DNA of 59,565 nt from Cellulosimicrobium cellulans (GCF_007679345.1 NZ_VEGH01000020.1:1-59565), one strand, 5' to 3'. Counted from the first letter of the stretch, positions 24,152 through 31,676 are shown. Notes: generated by a model not told the origin, from the sequence alone. Numbers and translations: made by a program.

Positions 24152-25009
24152 ATGTCCGGATCCAAGTCCACCACCTGGGTCGTGGGCACGGTGGTGCTCG
24201 CGCTCGTCCTGCTCGCGGCCGGGTGGTTCCTGCTCGTCGGGCCCGTCCTGACGACGGCGGGCGAGACCCGTGCGCAGGCCGAGGAGGTGCGCGCCTCCAA
24301 CGACCAGCTGCAGAGCAAGATCGTGACGCTGAAGAAGCAGTTCGAGCAGCTGCCGGAGTTCCAGCAGCAGCTCGCCCAGCTGCAGCAGAAGGTCCCCACG
24401 ACGGGTGACATCGCCGGCTACCTGCGCCAGATCGACGCGGAGGCCGGCGCGCGCGGCGTCACGCTGACCACGATCACGCCGTCGTCCGGTGAGCTGTTCT
24501 CGCCCCAGGCTCCCGCGGCGGAGCCGGCGGCCGACAGCGGGGCCGCCCCGGAGGACGGTGCGACCACCGACGCCACGGCGACGGACGAGGGGACCGACGG
24601 CGCCGCGGAGGGCGCGGTCGCGGCGGAGGCGGCGACCACGGACACGGCCCCTGCTGCCGCCGGTCCGGTGCTCCCGGTGGTGGCGGCACCCGCAGGCATG
24701 ATCGACGTGCCGATCACGATCACGGCGCTCGGGTCGTACGACAACGTGATGGGGTGGCTGGAGGCCGTGCAGCAGACGGTCCCGCGTCTCCAGCTGGTCA
24801 CGTCGCTGAACGGGGTCAGCCAGAAGGACGCCGAGGCGTCGGGCGGTCGCCCGGCCACCACTGTCGGTGATCTCGAGCTGACCGTCACGGGCTACCTGTA
24901 CGTGCTGCCGGGCACGCCGGCCGTCGTCCCCGCGGACACGCCGGAAGAGTCGCTGGCGGACCTGCCGCCGGCGATCCCGGGCAAGAACCCGCTCGTGCCC
25001 GTCGGCTGA
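24152..25009 (+). CDS. pilO: Type IV pilus assembly protein PilO
   Basis: 285 residues, partner of PilN. TM helix at about 8-28 (WVVGTVVLALVLLAAGWFLLV), then a long coiled coil (AQAEEVRASNDQLQSKIVTLKKQ and LPEFQQQLAQLQQKVP), then the PilO ferredoxin-like domain (GYLRQIDAEAGARGVTL). This domain is interrupted by about 60 acidic Ala/Thr/Asp-rich residues before IDVPITITALGSYDNVMGWLEAVQ resumes it. ATG at 24152 is preferred to the overlapping GTG at 24146 because GAGGGGGA ends 6 nt before it. Last gene of the pilus locus, followed by a strong terminator. Confidence 0.88.
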   Translation: MSGSKSTTWVVGTVVLALVLLAAGWFLLVGPVLTTAGETRAQAEEVRASNDQLQSKIVTLKKQFEQLPEFQQQLAQLQQKVPTTGDIAGYLRQIDAEAGARGVTLTTITPSSGELFSPQAPAAEPAADSGAAPEDGATTDATATDEGTDGAAEGAVAAEAATTDTAPAAAGPVLPVVAAPAGMIDVPITITALGSYDNVMGWLEAVQQTVPRLQLVTSLNGVSQKDAEASGGRPATTVGDLELTVTGYLYVLPGTPAVVPADTPEESLADLPPAIPGKNPLVPVG

Positions 25010-25030
25010 TCCCGCGCCTCGGCGAGCACG

Positions 25031-25069
25031 AACCGCGCCCCGGCCCACGACGTGGACCGGGGCGCGGTT
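25031..25069 (+). terminator. Terminator of the pilMNO unit
   Basis: AACCGCGCCCCGG (25031-25043) pairs with CCGGGGCGCGGTT (25057-25069), 13 bp, with an inner CCAC/GTGG pair, followed by TGTGT. It separates the pilus locus from aroC. Confidence 0.85.
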
Positions 25070-25099
25070 GTGTCCCCGCGACGTGGGAAGATCCCGTCC

Positions 25100-26290
25100 A
25101 TGCTCCGTTGGTTGACGTCCGGTGAGTCGCACGGCCCCGCCCTGGTGGGCGTCCTCGAGGGCCTGCCCGCGGGTGTGCAGGTCGAGTCGGCCCACATCCG
25201 CGACGCCCTGGCGCGGCGCCGGCTCGGCTACGGCCGCGGCGCGCGCATGAAGTTCGAGCAGGACGAGGTCCGCATCCTCGGCGGCGTGCGCCTGGGCGAG
25301 TCGCAGGGCGGCCCGGTCGCGATCGAGATCGGCAACACCGAGTGGCCCAAGTGGGTCGACGTGATGTCGTCCGACCCGGTGGACGACCCGGAGAAGCTGA
25401 ACCGCGCGCGCAACGCCCCGCTGACCCGGCCGCGCCCGGGCCACGCGGACCTGGTCGGCATGCGCAAGTACGCGTTCGACGACGCCCGCCCGGTGCTCGA
25501 GCGCGCGTCGGCGCGCGAGACCGCGGCCCGCGTCGCGCTCGGCACGGTCGCGGCGCGGTTCCTCGAGCAGGCCGCGGGCATCCGCCTGGTGTCGCACGTG
25601 GTCGGCATCGGCCCGGTCGCGGCGCCCGACGGCGCGGCGCTGCCGACCCCGGACGACGTCGCGGCGCTGGACGCCGACCCGGTGCGCTGCTTCGACGCGC
25701 CCACCTCGGCGGCGATGGTGGCGGAGATCGACGAGTGCCACAAGGACGGCGACACGCTCGGCGGGGTCGTCGAGGTGCTGGTCTACGGCCTCCCGTCCGG
25801 CCTCGGGTCGTACGTGCACGCGGACCGGCGGCTGGACGCGCGGCTCGCCGGCGCGCTCATGGGCATCCAGGCGATCAAGGGCGTCGAGGTCGGCGACGGC
25901 TTCCGCACCGCGACCCGCCGCGGCTCGCAGGCGCACGACGAGATGGAGCGGGACGCCGACGGCGTGATCCGCCGGCGCAGCAACCGCGCGGGCGGCCTCG
26001 AGGGCGGCATGACGAACGGCGAGATCCTGCGCGTGCGCGCGGCGATGAAGCCGATCTCGACGGTGCCGCGCGCGCTCGACACGGTGGACACCTCCAGCAA
26101 CGAGCCCGCGAAGGCGCAGCACCAGCGCTCGGACGTGTGCGCAGTGCCGCCGGCGGCCGTCGTGGCCGAGGCGATGGTCGCGCTCGTGGTGGCCGACGCG
26201 CTGCTGGAGAAGACCGGCGGCGACTCGGTGGGCGAGGTGCGCCGGAACCTCGACGCGTACGTCGCGTCCGTCCCCGACCTGCTGCGATGA
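25100..26290 (+). CDS. aroC: Chorismate synthase
   Basis: 396 residues; FMN-dependent conversion of EPSP to chorismate, the last step of the shikimate pathway. Signatures: LTSGESHGPALVGVLEG at the N-terminus, RRRLGYGRGARMKFEQDEV, the conserved RPRPGHADL segment and ARETAARVALG, and the C-terminal TVDTSSNEPAKAQHQRSD. The frame opens upstream at 25052, inside the terminator, so the ATG at 25100 is taken. It has GGGAAG upstream, and GAAGAT 7 nt before ATG could serve as a -10 for a leaderless transcript. Coupled to aroK by ATGA. Confidence 0.96.
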   Translation: MLRWLTSGESHGPALVGVLEGLPAGVQVESAHIRDALARRRLGYGRGARMKFEQDEVRILGGVRLGESQGGPVAIEIGNTEWPKWVDVMSSDPVDDPEKLNRARNAPLTRPRPGHADLVGMRKYAFDDARPVLERASARETAARVALGTVAARFLEQAAGIRLVSHVVGIGPVAAPDGAALPTPDDVAALDADPVRCFDAPTSAAMVAEIDECHKDGDTLGGVVEVLVYGLPSGLGSYVHADRRLDARLAGALMGIQAIKGVEVGDGFRTATRRGSQAHDEMERDADGVIRRRSNRAGGLEGGMTNGEILRVRAAMKPISTVPRALDTVDTSSNEPAKAQHQRSDVCAVPPAAVVAEAMVALVVADALLEKTGGDSVGEVRRNLDAYVASVPDLLR

Positions 26291-26841
26291 GCGCCCGCCC
26301 GCGGGTCGTCCTGATCGGTCCGCCCGGGTCGGGCAAGTCGACGGTGGCGCTGGCGCTGGCGGGGCGCTGGCAGCTCGCCGCCCGGGACACCGACGCGGAC
26401 GTGGAGCGCGTCGCCGGCAAGTCGGTCGCGGACGTGTTCGTGGAGGACGGCGAGCCGCGGTTCCGCGAGCTGGAGCACGAGGCGGTGCGCCGGGCGCTCG
26501 TCGAGCACGACGGTGTCCTGGCGCTCGGCGGCGGCGCGGTGCTGCACCCGCTGACGCAGGAGGAGCTCGCCGCGTACCGGACGGCCGGCGGCGCGGTGGT
26601 CTTCCTCGACGTCAGCCTGCGGCACGCCGCGCCCCGCGTCGGGTTCAACCAGGCGCGGCCGCTGCTGCTGGGCAACCCGCGGGCGCGCTGGCAGCAGCTG
26701 ATGGACGAGCGCCGGCCGGTGTACGAGCGGGTCGCCTCGCTCGTCGTGTCGACCGACGGGATCACGCCCGCCCAGGTGGCGGAGCGCATCGAGGAGGCGT
26801 TGGCGGACCAGCGCACGGACGACCACGGGGCGGGGCGATGA
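26287..26841 (+). CDS. aroK: Shikimate kinase
   Basis: 184 residues; ATP-dependent 3-phosphorylation of shikimate. Walker A is IGPPGSGKSTVALAL (residues 9-23), the shikimate-binding Asp pair is in RDTDADVE, the GGG motif is LALGGGAVL, and the lid arginine region is RPLLLGNPRARWQQL. Normal length for the family. Translationally coupled on both sides (ATGA with aroC and with aroB), giving an aroCKB operon. No aroQ follows aroB, unlike the aroC-K-B-Q order of some actinobacteria. Confidence 0.95.
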   Translation: MSARPRVVLIGPPGSGKSTVALALAGRWQLAARDTDADVERVAGKSVADVFVEDGEPRFRELEHEAVRRALVEHDGVLALGGGAVLHPLTQEELAAYRTAGGAVVFLDVSLRHAAPRVGFNQARPLLLGNPRARWQQLMDERRPVYERVASLVVSTDGITPAQVAERIEEALADQRTDDHGAGR

Positions 26842-27959
26842 GCGTGCGCACGGTGCAGGTGTCGGGCGACCAGCCGTACGAGGTGGTGATCGGGCGCAAC
26901 CTGCTCGGTGAGCTGCCGCGGCTGCTCGGCGACGGCGTCCGCAAGGTGCTGGTGATCCACCCGACGGCGCTGGCGGCGACCGCCGAGGCGGTCCGCGAGG
27001 ACCTGACGGCGCAGGGGTACGAGGCGCTGCTCGCCGAGGTGCCGGACGCGGAGCCGGCCAAGTCGGCGCAGGTCGCGTCGTTCTGCTGGCAGGTGCTCGG
27101 CCAGGCGGACTTCACGCGCAGCGACGCGGTGATCGGCCTCGGCGGCGGGGCGACCACCGACCTCGCGGGCTTCGTCGCGTCGACGTGGCTGCGCGGCGTG
27201 AAGGTCGTGCACGTCCCGACGACGCTGCTCGCCATGGTCGACGCGGCGGTCGGGGGCAAGACCGGGATCAACACCGTCGAGGGCAAGAACCTGGTCGGCA
27301 CCTTCTACCCGCCGGCCGGCGTGCTGTGCGACCTCGCCGCGCTGGAGAGCATGCCGACGCACGACTACGTCGCCGGGCTGGGCGAGGTCGTGAAGTGCGG
27401 GTTCATCGCCGACCCGCGCATCCTCGAGCTGGTCGAGGCGAACGGCCCGGAGATCACCGACCCCGCGCGGGCCGCCTCGTCGGAGGTCCTGGCGGAGCTG
27501 GTCGAGCGGTCGGTCGCCGTGAAGGCGCGGGTCGTGGGGGAGGACCTCAAGGAGGCCGGCCTGCGCGAGATCCTTAACTACGGCCACACCCTGGGCCACG
27601 CGATCGAGCACGTCGAGCGGTACTCCTGGCGGCACGGCGCGGCCGTGTCGGTCGGCATGGTGTACGCCGCCGAGCTGGCGCGGCTCGCGGGCCGGCTGGA
27701 CGAGGCCGTCGTCGCCCGGCACCGGTCGATCCTCACGGGGCTCGGCCTGCCGACGTCGTACCGGGGCGACCGGTGGGACCAGCTGCACGCCGCCATGCGC
27801 CGGGACAAGAAGACCCGGGGCGACCTGCTGCGGTTCGTGGTGCTGGACGACGTGGCGCGGCCGGCCCGGCTCGAGGGGCCGGATCCGTCGCTGCTCGTGG
27901 CCGCGTACGCGGAGATCTCGGAGGGGGCGGCGACCCCGAGGGGTCTGTCGCTGGGCTGA
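26838..27959 (+). CDS. aroB: 3-dehydroquinate synthase
   Basis: 373 residues; NAD- and metal-dependent cyclisation of DAHP to 3-dehydroquinate. NAD-binding GLGGGATTDLAGFVASTW, active-site PTTLLAMVDAAVGGKTGINT, and the metal ligands Glu (GLGEVVKCGFI), His (NYGHTLGHAIEH) and His in SWRHGAAVSVGM are all present. Length is usual. Its stop is followed by an AT-richer spacer with inverted repeats that likely belongs to the next gene's control region. Confidence 0.96.
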   Translation: MSVRTVQVSGDQPYEVVIGRNLLGELPRLLGDGVRKVLVIHPTALAATAEAVREDLTAQGYEALLAEVPDAEPAKSAQVASFCWQVLGQADFTRSDAVIGLGGGATTDLAGFVASTWLRGVKVVHVPTTLLAMVDAAVGGKTGINTVEGKNLVGTFYPPAGVLCDLAALESMPTHDYVAGLGEVVKCGFIADPRILELVEANGPEITDPARAASSEVLAELVERSVAVKARVVGEDLKEAGLREILNYGHTLGHAIEHVERYSWRHGAAVSVGMVYAAELARLAGRLDEAVVARHRSILTGLGLPTSYRGDRWDQLHAAMRRDKKTRGDLLRFVVLDDVARPARLEGPDPSLLVAAYAEISEGAATPRGLSLG

Positions 27960-27963
27960 GCCC

Positions 27964-28034
27964 ACAACCCTCCTGGGTTGTTAGGACAGATACAAACCGC
28001 AGAGGTTGTAAGAGCGTCTACCACCTCCTACGCT
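27964..28034 (+). promoter_or_regulatory. Two-palindrome operator and leaderless promoter of the SatD-like gene
   Basis: ACAACCC-TCCT-GGGTTGT (27964-27981) is a perfect 7-bp inverted repeat. A second site, TACAAACC (27991-27998) with GGTTGTA (28004-28010), shares the same half-site ACAACC. TTGTAA (28006-28011) fits a -35, and TACGCT (28029-28034) a -10 with a 17-nt spacer, placing the start at or next to the ATG at 28042. The second palindrome overlaps the -35, as expected for a repressor site. Confidence 0.5.
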
Positions 28035-28041
28035 GGGCGAC

Positions 28042-28713
28042 ATGTGGACGCTCACGGTGGACCAGGAGGGGAGCCGACGCGTCGGTGACCGGGTCGACGC
28101 GCTGCTCGCCGGGCTCGCGGCCGCGTCGCCGCTCGTCGGTGCCGCGCCGGGCGCGGTCGTGCTGCCGTTCGAGCGCACGGTGGGTGACGAGGTCCAGGGG
28201 GTCATCGCCGACGCGGACCTGGTCGTCGCGCTGACCCTGCACCTCGTCCGTACCGGCGGGTGGAGCATCGGGATCGGCGCCGGCGTGGTGGACACGCCGC
28301 TGCCCGCGTCCTCCCGGGCCGGGTCCGGCAGCGCGTTCATCCACGCGCGCGAGGCCGTCGAGGCGGCGAAGTCCCGGCTGCGCAGCGTGCCGCTCGCCGT
28401 GCGCGGGCCGGACGCGGACCTGGCGTCCGAGGCCGAGGGCGTGCTGACGCTGCTGGGCTCCGTGGTCGCGCGCCGGACCGAGGCGGGCTGGTCCGTCGTC
28501 GACCGCCTGGCCGGGGGCGGGGGCGGACCCGCGGCGCGGCAGGAGGACGTCGCGGCCGCGCTCGGCATCAGCCAGCAGGCGGTCAGCGCCCGGCTGCGGG
28601 CGGCGCTGTGGGCCGAGGAGGTCGCGGCCCGGCCCGCCGCGGCGCGCCTGCTCCGGCTGGCGGGCGGGTCCGGCCACGATGGATCCGCCGACGACCGGGA
28701 GGGGCGCGCGTGA
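28042..28713 (+). CDS. SatD-like family protein with C-terminal helix-turn-helix
   Basis: 223 residues. The core contains RTVGDEVQGVI (GDEVQG at 48-53), GGWSIGIGAGVV and SRAGSGSAFIHAREAVE, which match the SatD family pattern (GDEFQG, then a GxG segment and an AREA motif). A C-terminal HTH is predicted at about 166-188 (RQEDVAAALGISQQAVSARL). SatD of Streptococcus mutans is linked to acid tolerance, but the biochemical role is unknown. The HTH and the palindromes before the gene suggest autoregulation. Start probably leaderless. Coupled (GTGA) to a membrane protein, as SatD genes often pair with DUF3307 membrane proteins. Confidence 0.65.
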   Translation: MWTLTVDQEGSRRVGDRVDALLAGLAAASPLVGAAPGAVVLPFERTVGDEVQGVIADADLVVALTLHLVRTGGWSIGIGAGVVDTPLPASSRAGSGSAFIHAREAVEAAKSRLRSVPLAVRGPDADLASEAEGVLTLLGSVVARRTEAGWSVVDRLAGGGGGPAARQEDVAAALGISQQAVSARLRAALWAEEVAARPAAARLLRLAGGSGHDGSADDREGRA

Positions 28714-29231
28714 CGACGCTGTGGGGGACCGTGCTGGTCGTGGGCGCCCTGGCGGTCAGCGTCGGCCTCGGCTGGGTCGCCGCGGCGGGCGTCCTGCGGC
28801 TCGCCGACCGCGGCGGCCGGCGGTCGGGCGCGGACGGTGCCCGGGCCGCGCGCGCCGGTGCCGAGCACCCTGTCGGTCCCGCCAACGACCGCCCGCGCGA
28901 GTACCGCAAGGGCCGGGTGAACCCCGGCGCGGACGGTGACGCGGACACCCGCGCCCTCGGCGACGGCCCCGACAGCGACCGCGCCCGGGCCAAGCTGCGC
29001 GGCGGCACCTGGATCGGCGTCCTCGAGCGGTTGGCGATCACCGGCACCCTGCTGGCCGGCGAGCCTGGCGGCGTCGCCGTCGTCGTCGCGGTCAAGGGCC
29101 TCGGCCGGTACCCCGAGCTGCGGGCGGGCGACGACCCGGCGGTGTCCGAGCGGTTCGTGATCGGCACGCTGGCGTCGCTCGTGTGGGCGGCGGGCGTCGG
29201 GGTGCTCGGGCGCTGGCTGCTGACGCGGTGA
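28710..29231 (+). CDS. Membrane protein resembling the DUF3307 C-terminal region
   Basis: 173 residues: an N-terminal TM helix (VLVVGALAVSVGLGWVAAAGVL), a polar, charged linker of about 65 residues, then a hydrophobic domain (WIGVLERLAITGTLLAGEPGGVAVVVAVKGLGRYPEL and ERFVIGTLASLVWAAGVG). The pattern ILER...AxKxxxRxxEL...ERFxIGTLxS is what I recall from the C-terminal part of DUF3307 proteins encoded next to satD. The usual DUF3307 N-terminal helices are missing. Function unknown; the pairing with a SatD-like regulator suggests a two-gene membrane stress module. Confidence 0.5.
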   Translation: MTTLWGTVLVVGALAVSVGLGWVAAAGVLRLADRGGRRSGADGARAARAGAEHPVGPANDRPREYRKGRVNPGADGDADTRALGDGPDSDRARAKLRGGTWIGVLERLAITGTLLAGEPGGVAVVVAVKGLGRYPELRAGDDPAVSERFVIGTLASLVWAAGVGVLGRWLLTR

Positions 29232-29309
29232 CGCACGACGCCGGGTGACGCGGCCGGTCACGCGCGGAGTCAGCGTCCCCGAGCGTCCGGGTTCACCCGA
29301 TCCAGCGGT

Positions 29310-29336
29310 CCAGTCACGGGCAGCGCTTCCCGATGG
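29310..29336 (+). promoter_or_regulatory. Weak sigma-28-like element before the diguanylate cyclase gene
   Basis: CCAG (29310-29313), 16 nt, then CCGA (29330-29333) in CCCGATGG (29329-29336), the same spacing as the pil elements and a -10 like that of pilB. A start would fall on the ATG at 29343. The -35 half is poor, so chance is possible. Confidence 0.25.
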
Positions 29337-29342
29337 GGACGC

Positions 29343-30302
29343 ATGCGCGGTGACCAGGAGCGGCCGGGGGAGGACCGTGACGTCGCCGCGCGCGACCACC
29401 TCGCGATCGGCCTGTTCGTCATGGCGGTGGTCACGGCGCTGGGCGGGATCTGGCCCGCCGACCCGTTCTCGCCGGCGCAGTGGTGGCTGGTGGTCTCGGC
29501 GGTCGACGTGGTCCTCTGCGGGCTGCTCCTCGCCCTGCCGGTGCACCAGCGGAGCACGCAGGCGGTCGTGATCGCCGGCGTGGTCGTGTCCGCGGTGCTC
29601 GTCACCACCTGCCACACCGCGCAGGGCGTCGTGGTGTTCGCGCTCGGGTTCGTCGTCGCGGGGCAGTTCGCGGCGTACGCGCTGGAGCGGAGGCGCGCGG
29701 CGGTGGTCGCCGGGGTCGTGGTGGCCGCGATCGCGCTGTCCGCGACGTTCGCGCCGGCGTCGGTGCACCCGGTCATCGTGGTCGCGGCGAGCACGATGGC
29801 GCTGCTGTCGTGCTGGCTCATGGCCGAGCAGTCCGAGCGGCTGCGCCGGCTGGCGCGCACGGACCACCTCACGGGGGCGCTGACCCGCGGGGCGTTCCAC
29901 GAGCGCGTGGCCGACGTGGTCCCGCGCGCCCTGCGCAGCGGGGCGGTGCTGAGCGTCGTGGCGTTCGACGTCGACGACTTCAAGGTCGTGAACGCCCGGC
30001 ACGGCCACCTCGGCGCCGACGACCTCATGGCGGCGCTCACGGCGGCGTGGCGCGCGGCGCTCCCCGGCCGGGCGTTCCTCGGGCGGGTCGGCGGCGACGA
30101 GTTCCTGGCGGTGCTGCCGGGCGCGGACGAGGCGCAAGCCCGCCGGTGGGCCGCGACCGCGACGCACGGGAGCGCGCTGTCGTCCAGCGCGGGGGTCGCG
30201 ACGCTGCGCCCCGAGGACACGGTGCGCAGCCTGCTCGACCGGGCCGACGCCGACCTGTTCGTCGCGAAGGACGCGCGTCGGACGCTCGCCGGCAACGTCT
30301 GA
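29343..30302 (+). CDS. Membrane-bound diguanylate cyclase (GGDEF domain)
   Basis: 319 residues. Five or six TM helices occupy residues 20-160 (GLFVMAVVTALGGIW, WWLVVSAVDVVLCGLLLAL, VVIAGVVVSAVLVTTC, and so on) as a probable sensor region. The GGDEF domain runs from about 172 (RTDHLTGALTRGAF) with metal-binding FDVDDFKVVNARHGHLGAD and the intact active site RVGGDEFLAVLPG. No RxxD inhibitory site is visible five residues before GGDEF. It should synthesise cyclic di-GMP, which may be relevant to the MshEN-like PilB in the same region. No EAL domain. The ligand is unknown. ATG chosen; the gene is followed by a terminator. Confidence 0.88.
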   Translation: MRGDQERPGEDRDVAARDHLAIGLFVMAVVTALGGIWPADPFSPAQWWLVVSAVDVVLCGLLLALPVHQRSTQAVVIAGVVVSAVLVTTCHTAQGVVVFALGFVVAGQFAAYALERRRAAVVAGVVVAAIALSATFAPASVHPVIVVAASTMALLSCWLMAEQSERLRRLARTDHLTGALTRGAFHERVADVVPRALRSGAVLSVVAFDVDDFKVVNARHGHLGADDLMAALTAAWRAALPGRAFLGRVGGDEFLAVLPGADEAQARRWAATATHGSALSSSAGVATLRPEDTVRSLLDRADADLFVAKDARRTLAGNV

Positions 30303-30308
30303 CCCGCC

Positions 30309-30348
30309 GCGCGCGGGACCCCGGCGGTCGACGGGCGGTCCCGCGCGC
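30309..30348 (+). terminator. Terminator after the GGDEF gene
   Basis: GCGCGCGGGACC (30309-30320) pairs with GGTCCCGCGCGC (30337-30348), a 12-bp stem with a 16-nt loop. The next base begins the efp -10 box. Confidence 0.75.
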
Positions 30349-30354
30349 TAAGAT
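30349..30354 (+). promoter_or_regulatory. -10 box of efp
   Basis: TAAGAT immediately follows the upstream terminator stem, whose descending arm forms the spacer. Start near 30361; leader of about 77 nt before the GTG. Confidence 0.5.
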
Positions 30355-30437
30355 GGTCGGCGGCCCAGCCCCGCCCGCGACCCGCGGGCGCGCGTGGCGG
30401 CCCCGGCAGACGCACCCAGGACAGGAAGCAGCGACAC

Positions 30438-31001
30438 GTGGCGACGACGAACGACCTGAAGAACGGCACCGTGCTGAAGATCGACGGCCAGCTCTGGACG
30501 GTCATCGAGTTCCAGCACGTGAAGCCCGGCAAGGGCGGCGCGTTCGTCCGGACCAAGCTCAAGAACGTCCTCTCGGGCAAGGTGGTCGACCGCACGTTCA
30601 ACGCCGGCCTGAAGGTCGAGACGGCGAACGTCGACAAGCGCGACATGCAGTACCTGTACAAGGACGGCGAGGACTTCGTGTTCATGGACACGGACACCTA
30701 CGACCAGATCACCGTCCCGGCCGCCACCGTGGGCGACGCCGCCAACTTCATGCTCGAGAGCACCAGCGCGATGGTCGCCACCAACGAGGGCGTGCCGCTG
30801 TACGTCGAGCTGCCGCCGTCGGTGACCCTCATGGTCACCTACACGGAGCCGGGCCTGCAGGGCGACCGCTCGTCGGCCGGCACCAAGCCCGCGACGCTCG
30901 AGACCGGCTACCAGATCCAGGTCCCGCTGTTCCTGGAGTCGGACACCAAGGTCAAGGTCGACACCCGCGACGGCAGCTACCTGGGTCGCGTGAACGACTG
31001 A
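30438..31001 (+). CDS. efp: Translation elongation factor P
   Basis: 187 residues; binds the ribosome between P and E sites and relieves stalling at polyproline stretches, relevant here because several proteins in the window (for example the PilT tail) are Pro-rich. The KOW-like N-terminal domain carries the tip loop KPGKGGAFVR with an unmodified-type Lys at the position modified in enterobacteria. The OB domains follow (TVPAATVGDAANFMLEST), and the C-terminal signature is YQIQVPLFLESDTKVKVDTRDGSY (shown in part). GTG start with AGGAAG 10-15 nt upstream. nusB follows after 1 nt. Confidence 0.96.
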   Translation: MATTNDLKNGTVLKIDGQLWTVIEFQHVKPGKGGAFVRTKLKNVLSGKVVDRTFNAGLKVETANVDKRDMQYLYKDGEDFVFMDTDTYDQITVPAATVGDAANFMLESTSAMVATNEGVPLYVELPPSVTLMVTYTEPGLQGDRSSAGTKPATLETGYQIQVPLFLESDTKVKVDTRDGSYLGRVND

Positions 31002-31002
31002 G

Positions 31003-31419
31003 GTGGGAGCTCGTACCAAGGCCCGCAAGCGGGCCCTCGACGTCCTCTTCGAGGCCGAGCAGCGCCGGCTCGACCCGCTGACCGTCCTGGCGGACCGCAT
31101 CGCCCAGCCCGGCACCGAGGCGGCCCTGCCGCAGTACTCGGTCGAGCTGGTCGAGGGCGTACAGGCGCAGCGGGCGCGGATCGACGAGGTCATCGCGACG
31201 CACTCGCACGGCTGGACGATCGAGCGGATGCCCGCGGTCGACCGCGAGCTGCTGCGGATCGGCACGTGGGAGATCCTGTTCAACGACGACGTGCCCGACG
31301 CCGTCGCCGTGGACGAGGCCGTCGAGCTGGCCCGCAGCCTGTCGACGGACGAGTCCCCGGGCTTCGTCAACGGCCTCCTGGGCCGCCTGGTCGACCTGAA
31401 GCCGACCCTCCTGGCCTGA
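31003..31419 (+). CDS. nusB: Transcription antitermination factor NusB
   Basis: 138 residues, all-helical; with NusE (S10) binds boxA RNA for rRNA antitermination. Family motifs: ARKRALDVLFEAEQR at the N-terminus, WTIERMPAVDRELLRIGTWE and VDEAVELARSLSTDESPGFVNGLLG (in part). Length is typical. GTG start at 31003, one base after the efp stop, so efp-nusB is a two-gene operon, followed by a terminator. Confidence 0.95.
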   Translation: MGARTKARKRALDVLFEAEQRRLDPLTVLADRIAQPGTEAALPQYSVELVEGVQAQRARIDEVIATHSHGWTIERMPAVDRELLRIGTWEILFNDDVPDAVAVDEAVELARSLSTDESPGFVNGLLGRLVDLKPTLLA

Positions 31420-31430
31420 CCCGCGCACGC

Positions 31431-31467
31431 ACGGCCCCCGCCGCCCTCCCGGGCGGACGGGGGCCGT
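31431..31467 (+). terminator. Terminator of efp-nusB
   Basis: ACGGCCCCC (31431-31439) with GGGGGCCGT (31459-31467), and inner CCGCCC (31441-31446) with GGGCGG (31451-31456), starting 12 nt after the nusB stop. Confidence 0.8.
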
Positions 31468-31483
31468 CCTGCGTCCGGGGCGA

Positions 31484-31549
31484 CGCCGAGTCTCCATCGC
31501 GTGCCTGTGCGGGGCGCTGGTCGCAGAGGCGCGAAGTGGAGACTCGGCG
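31484..31549 (+). repeat. Long-spaced palindromic intergenic element
   Basis: CGCCGAGTCTCCA (31484-31496) and its exact complement TGGAGACTCGGCG (31537-31549) flank 40 nt that can partly pair again (CGCG..GCCT with AGGCGCG). It is a 66-nt extended hairpin unrelated to the neighbouring genes; possibly a dispersed repeat or a small structured RNA. Confidence 0.5.
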
Positions 31550-31550
31550 A

Positions 31551-31620
31551 CAGCGCGGGCGCGGCAGCGCGGGCGCGGCAGCGCGGGCGCGGCAGCGCGG
31601 GCGTGGCAGCGCGGGCGTGG
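31551..31620 (+). repeat. Tandem repeat, five copies of 14 bp
   Basis: Unit CAGCGCGGGCGCGG starting at 31551, 31565, 31579, 31593 and 31607; the last two copies have T for C near the 3' end. It directly abuts the palindromic element. Not in any supported gene; likely variable in copy number. Confidence 0.85.
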
Positions 31621-31676
31621 CGCGGGTCACGGCGCCCGCGGGGTGGACGCGGCGGGCCGCGGCCGCGGCCGCTGTG

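Noticed and set aside
11346..25100. Pilus locus as a mobile genomic island
   Set aside because: No integrase, transposase, tRNA or flanking direct repeat is visible, and base composition matches its surroundings; it is better described as a vertically kept module.
28042..28713. Simple MarR-type regulator
   Set aside because: The HTH is C-terminal and short; the main domain carries SatD-type GDEVQG and AREA motifs not found in MarR proteins.
31551..31620. CRISPR array
   Set aside because: The 14-bp units are contiguous with no unique spacers, and no cas genes are nearby.
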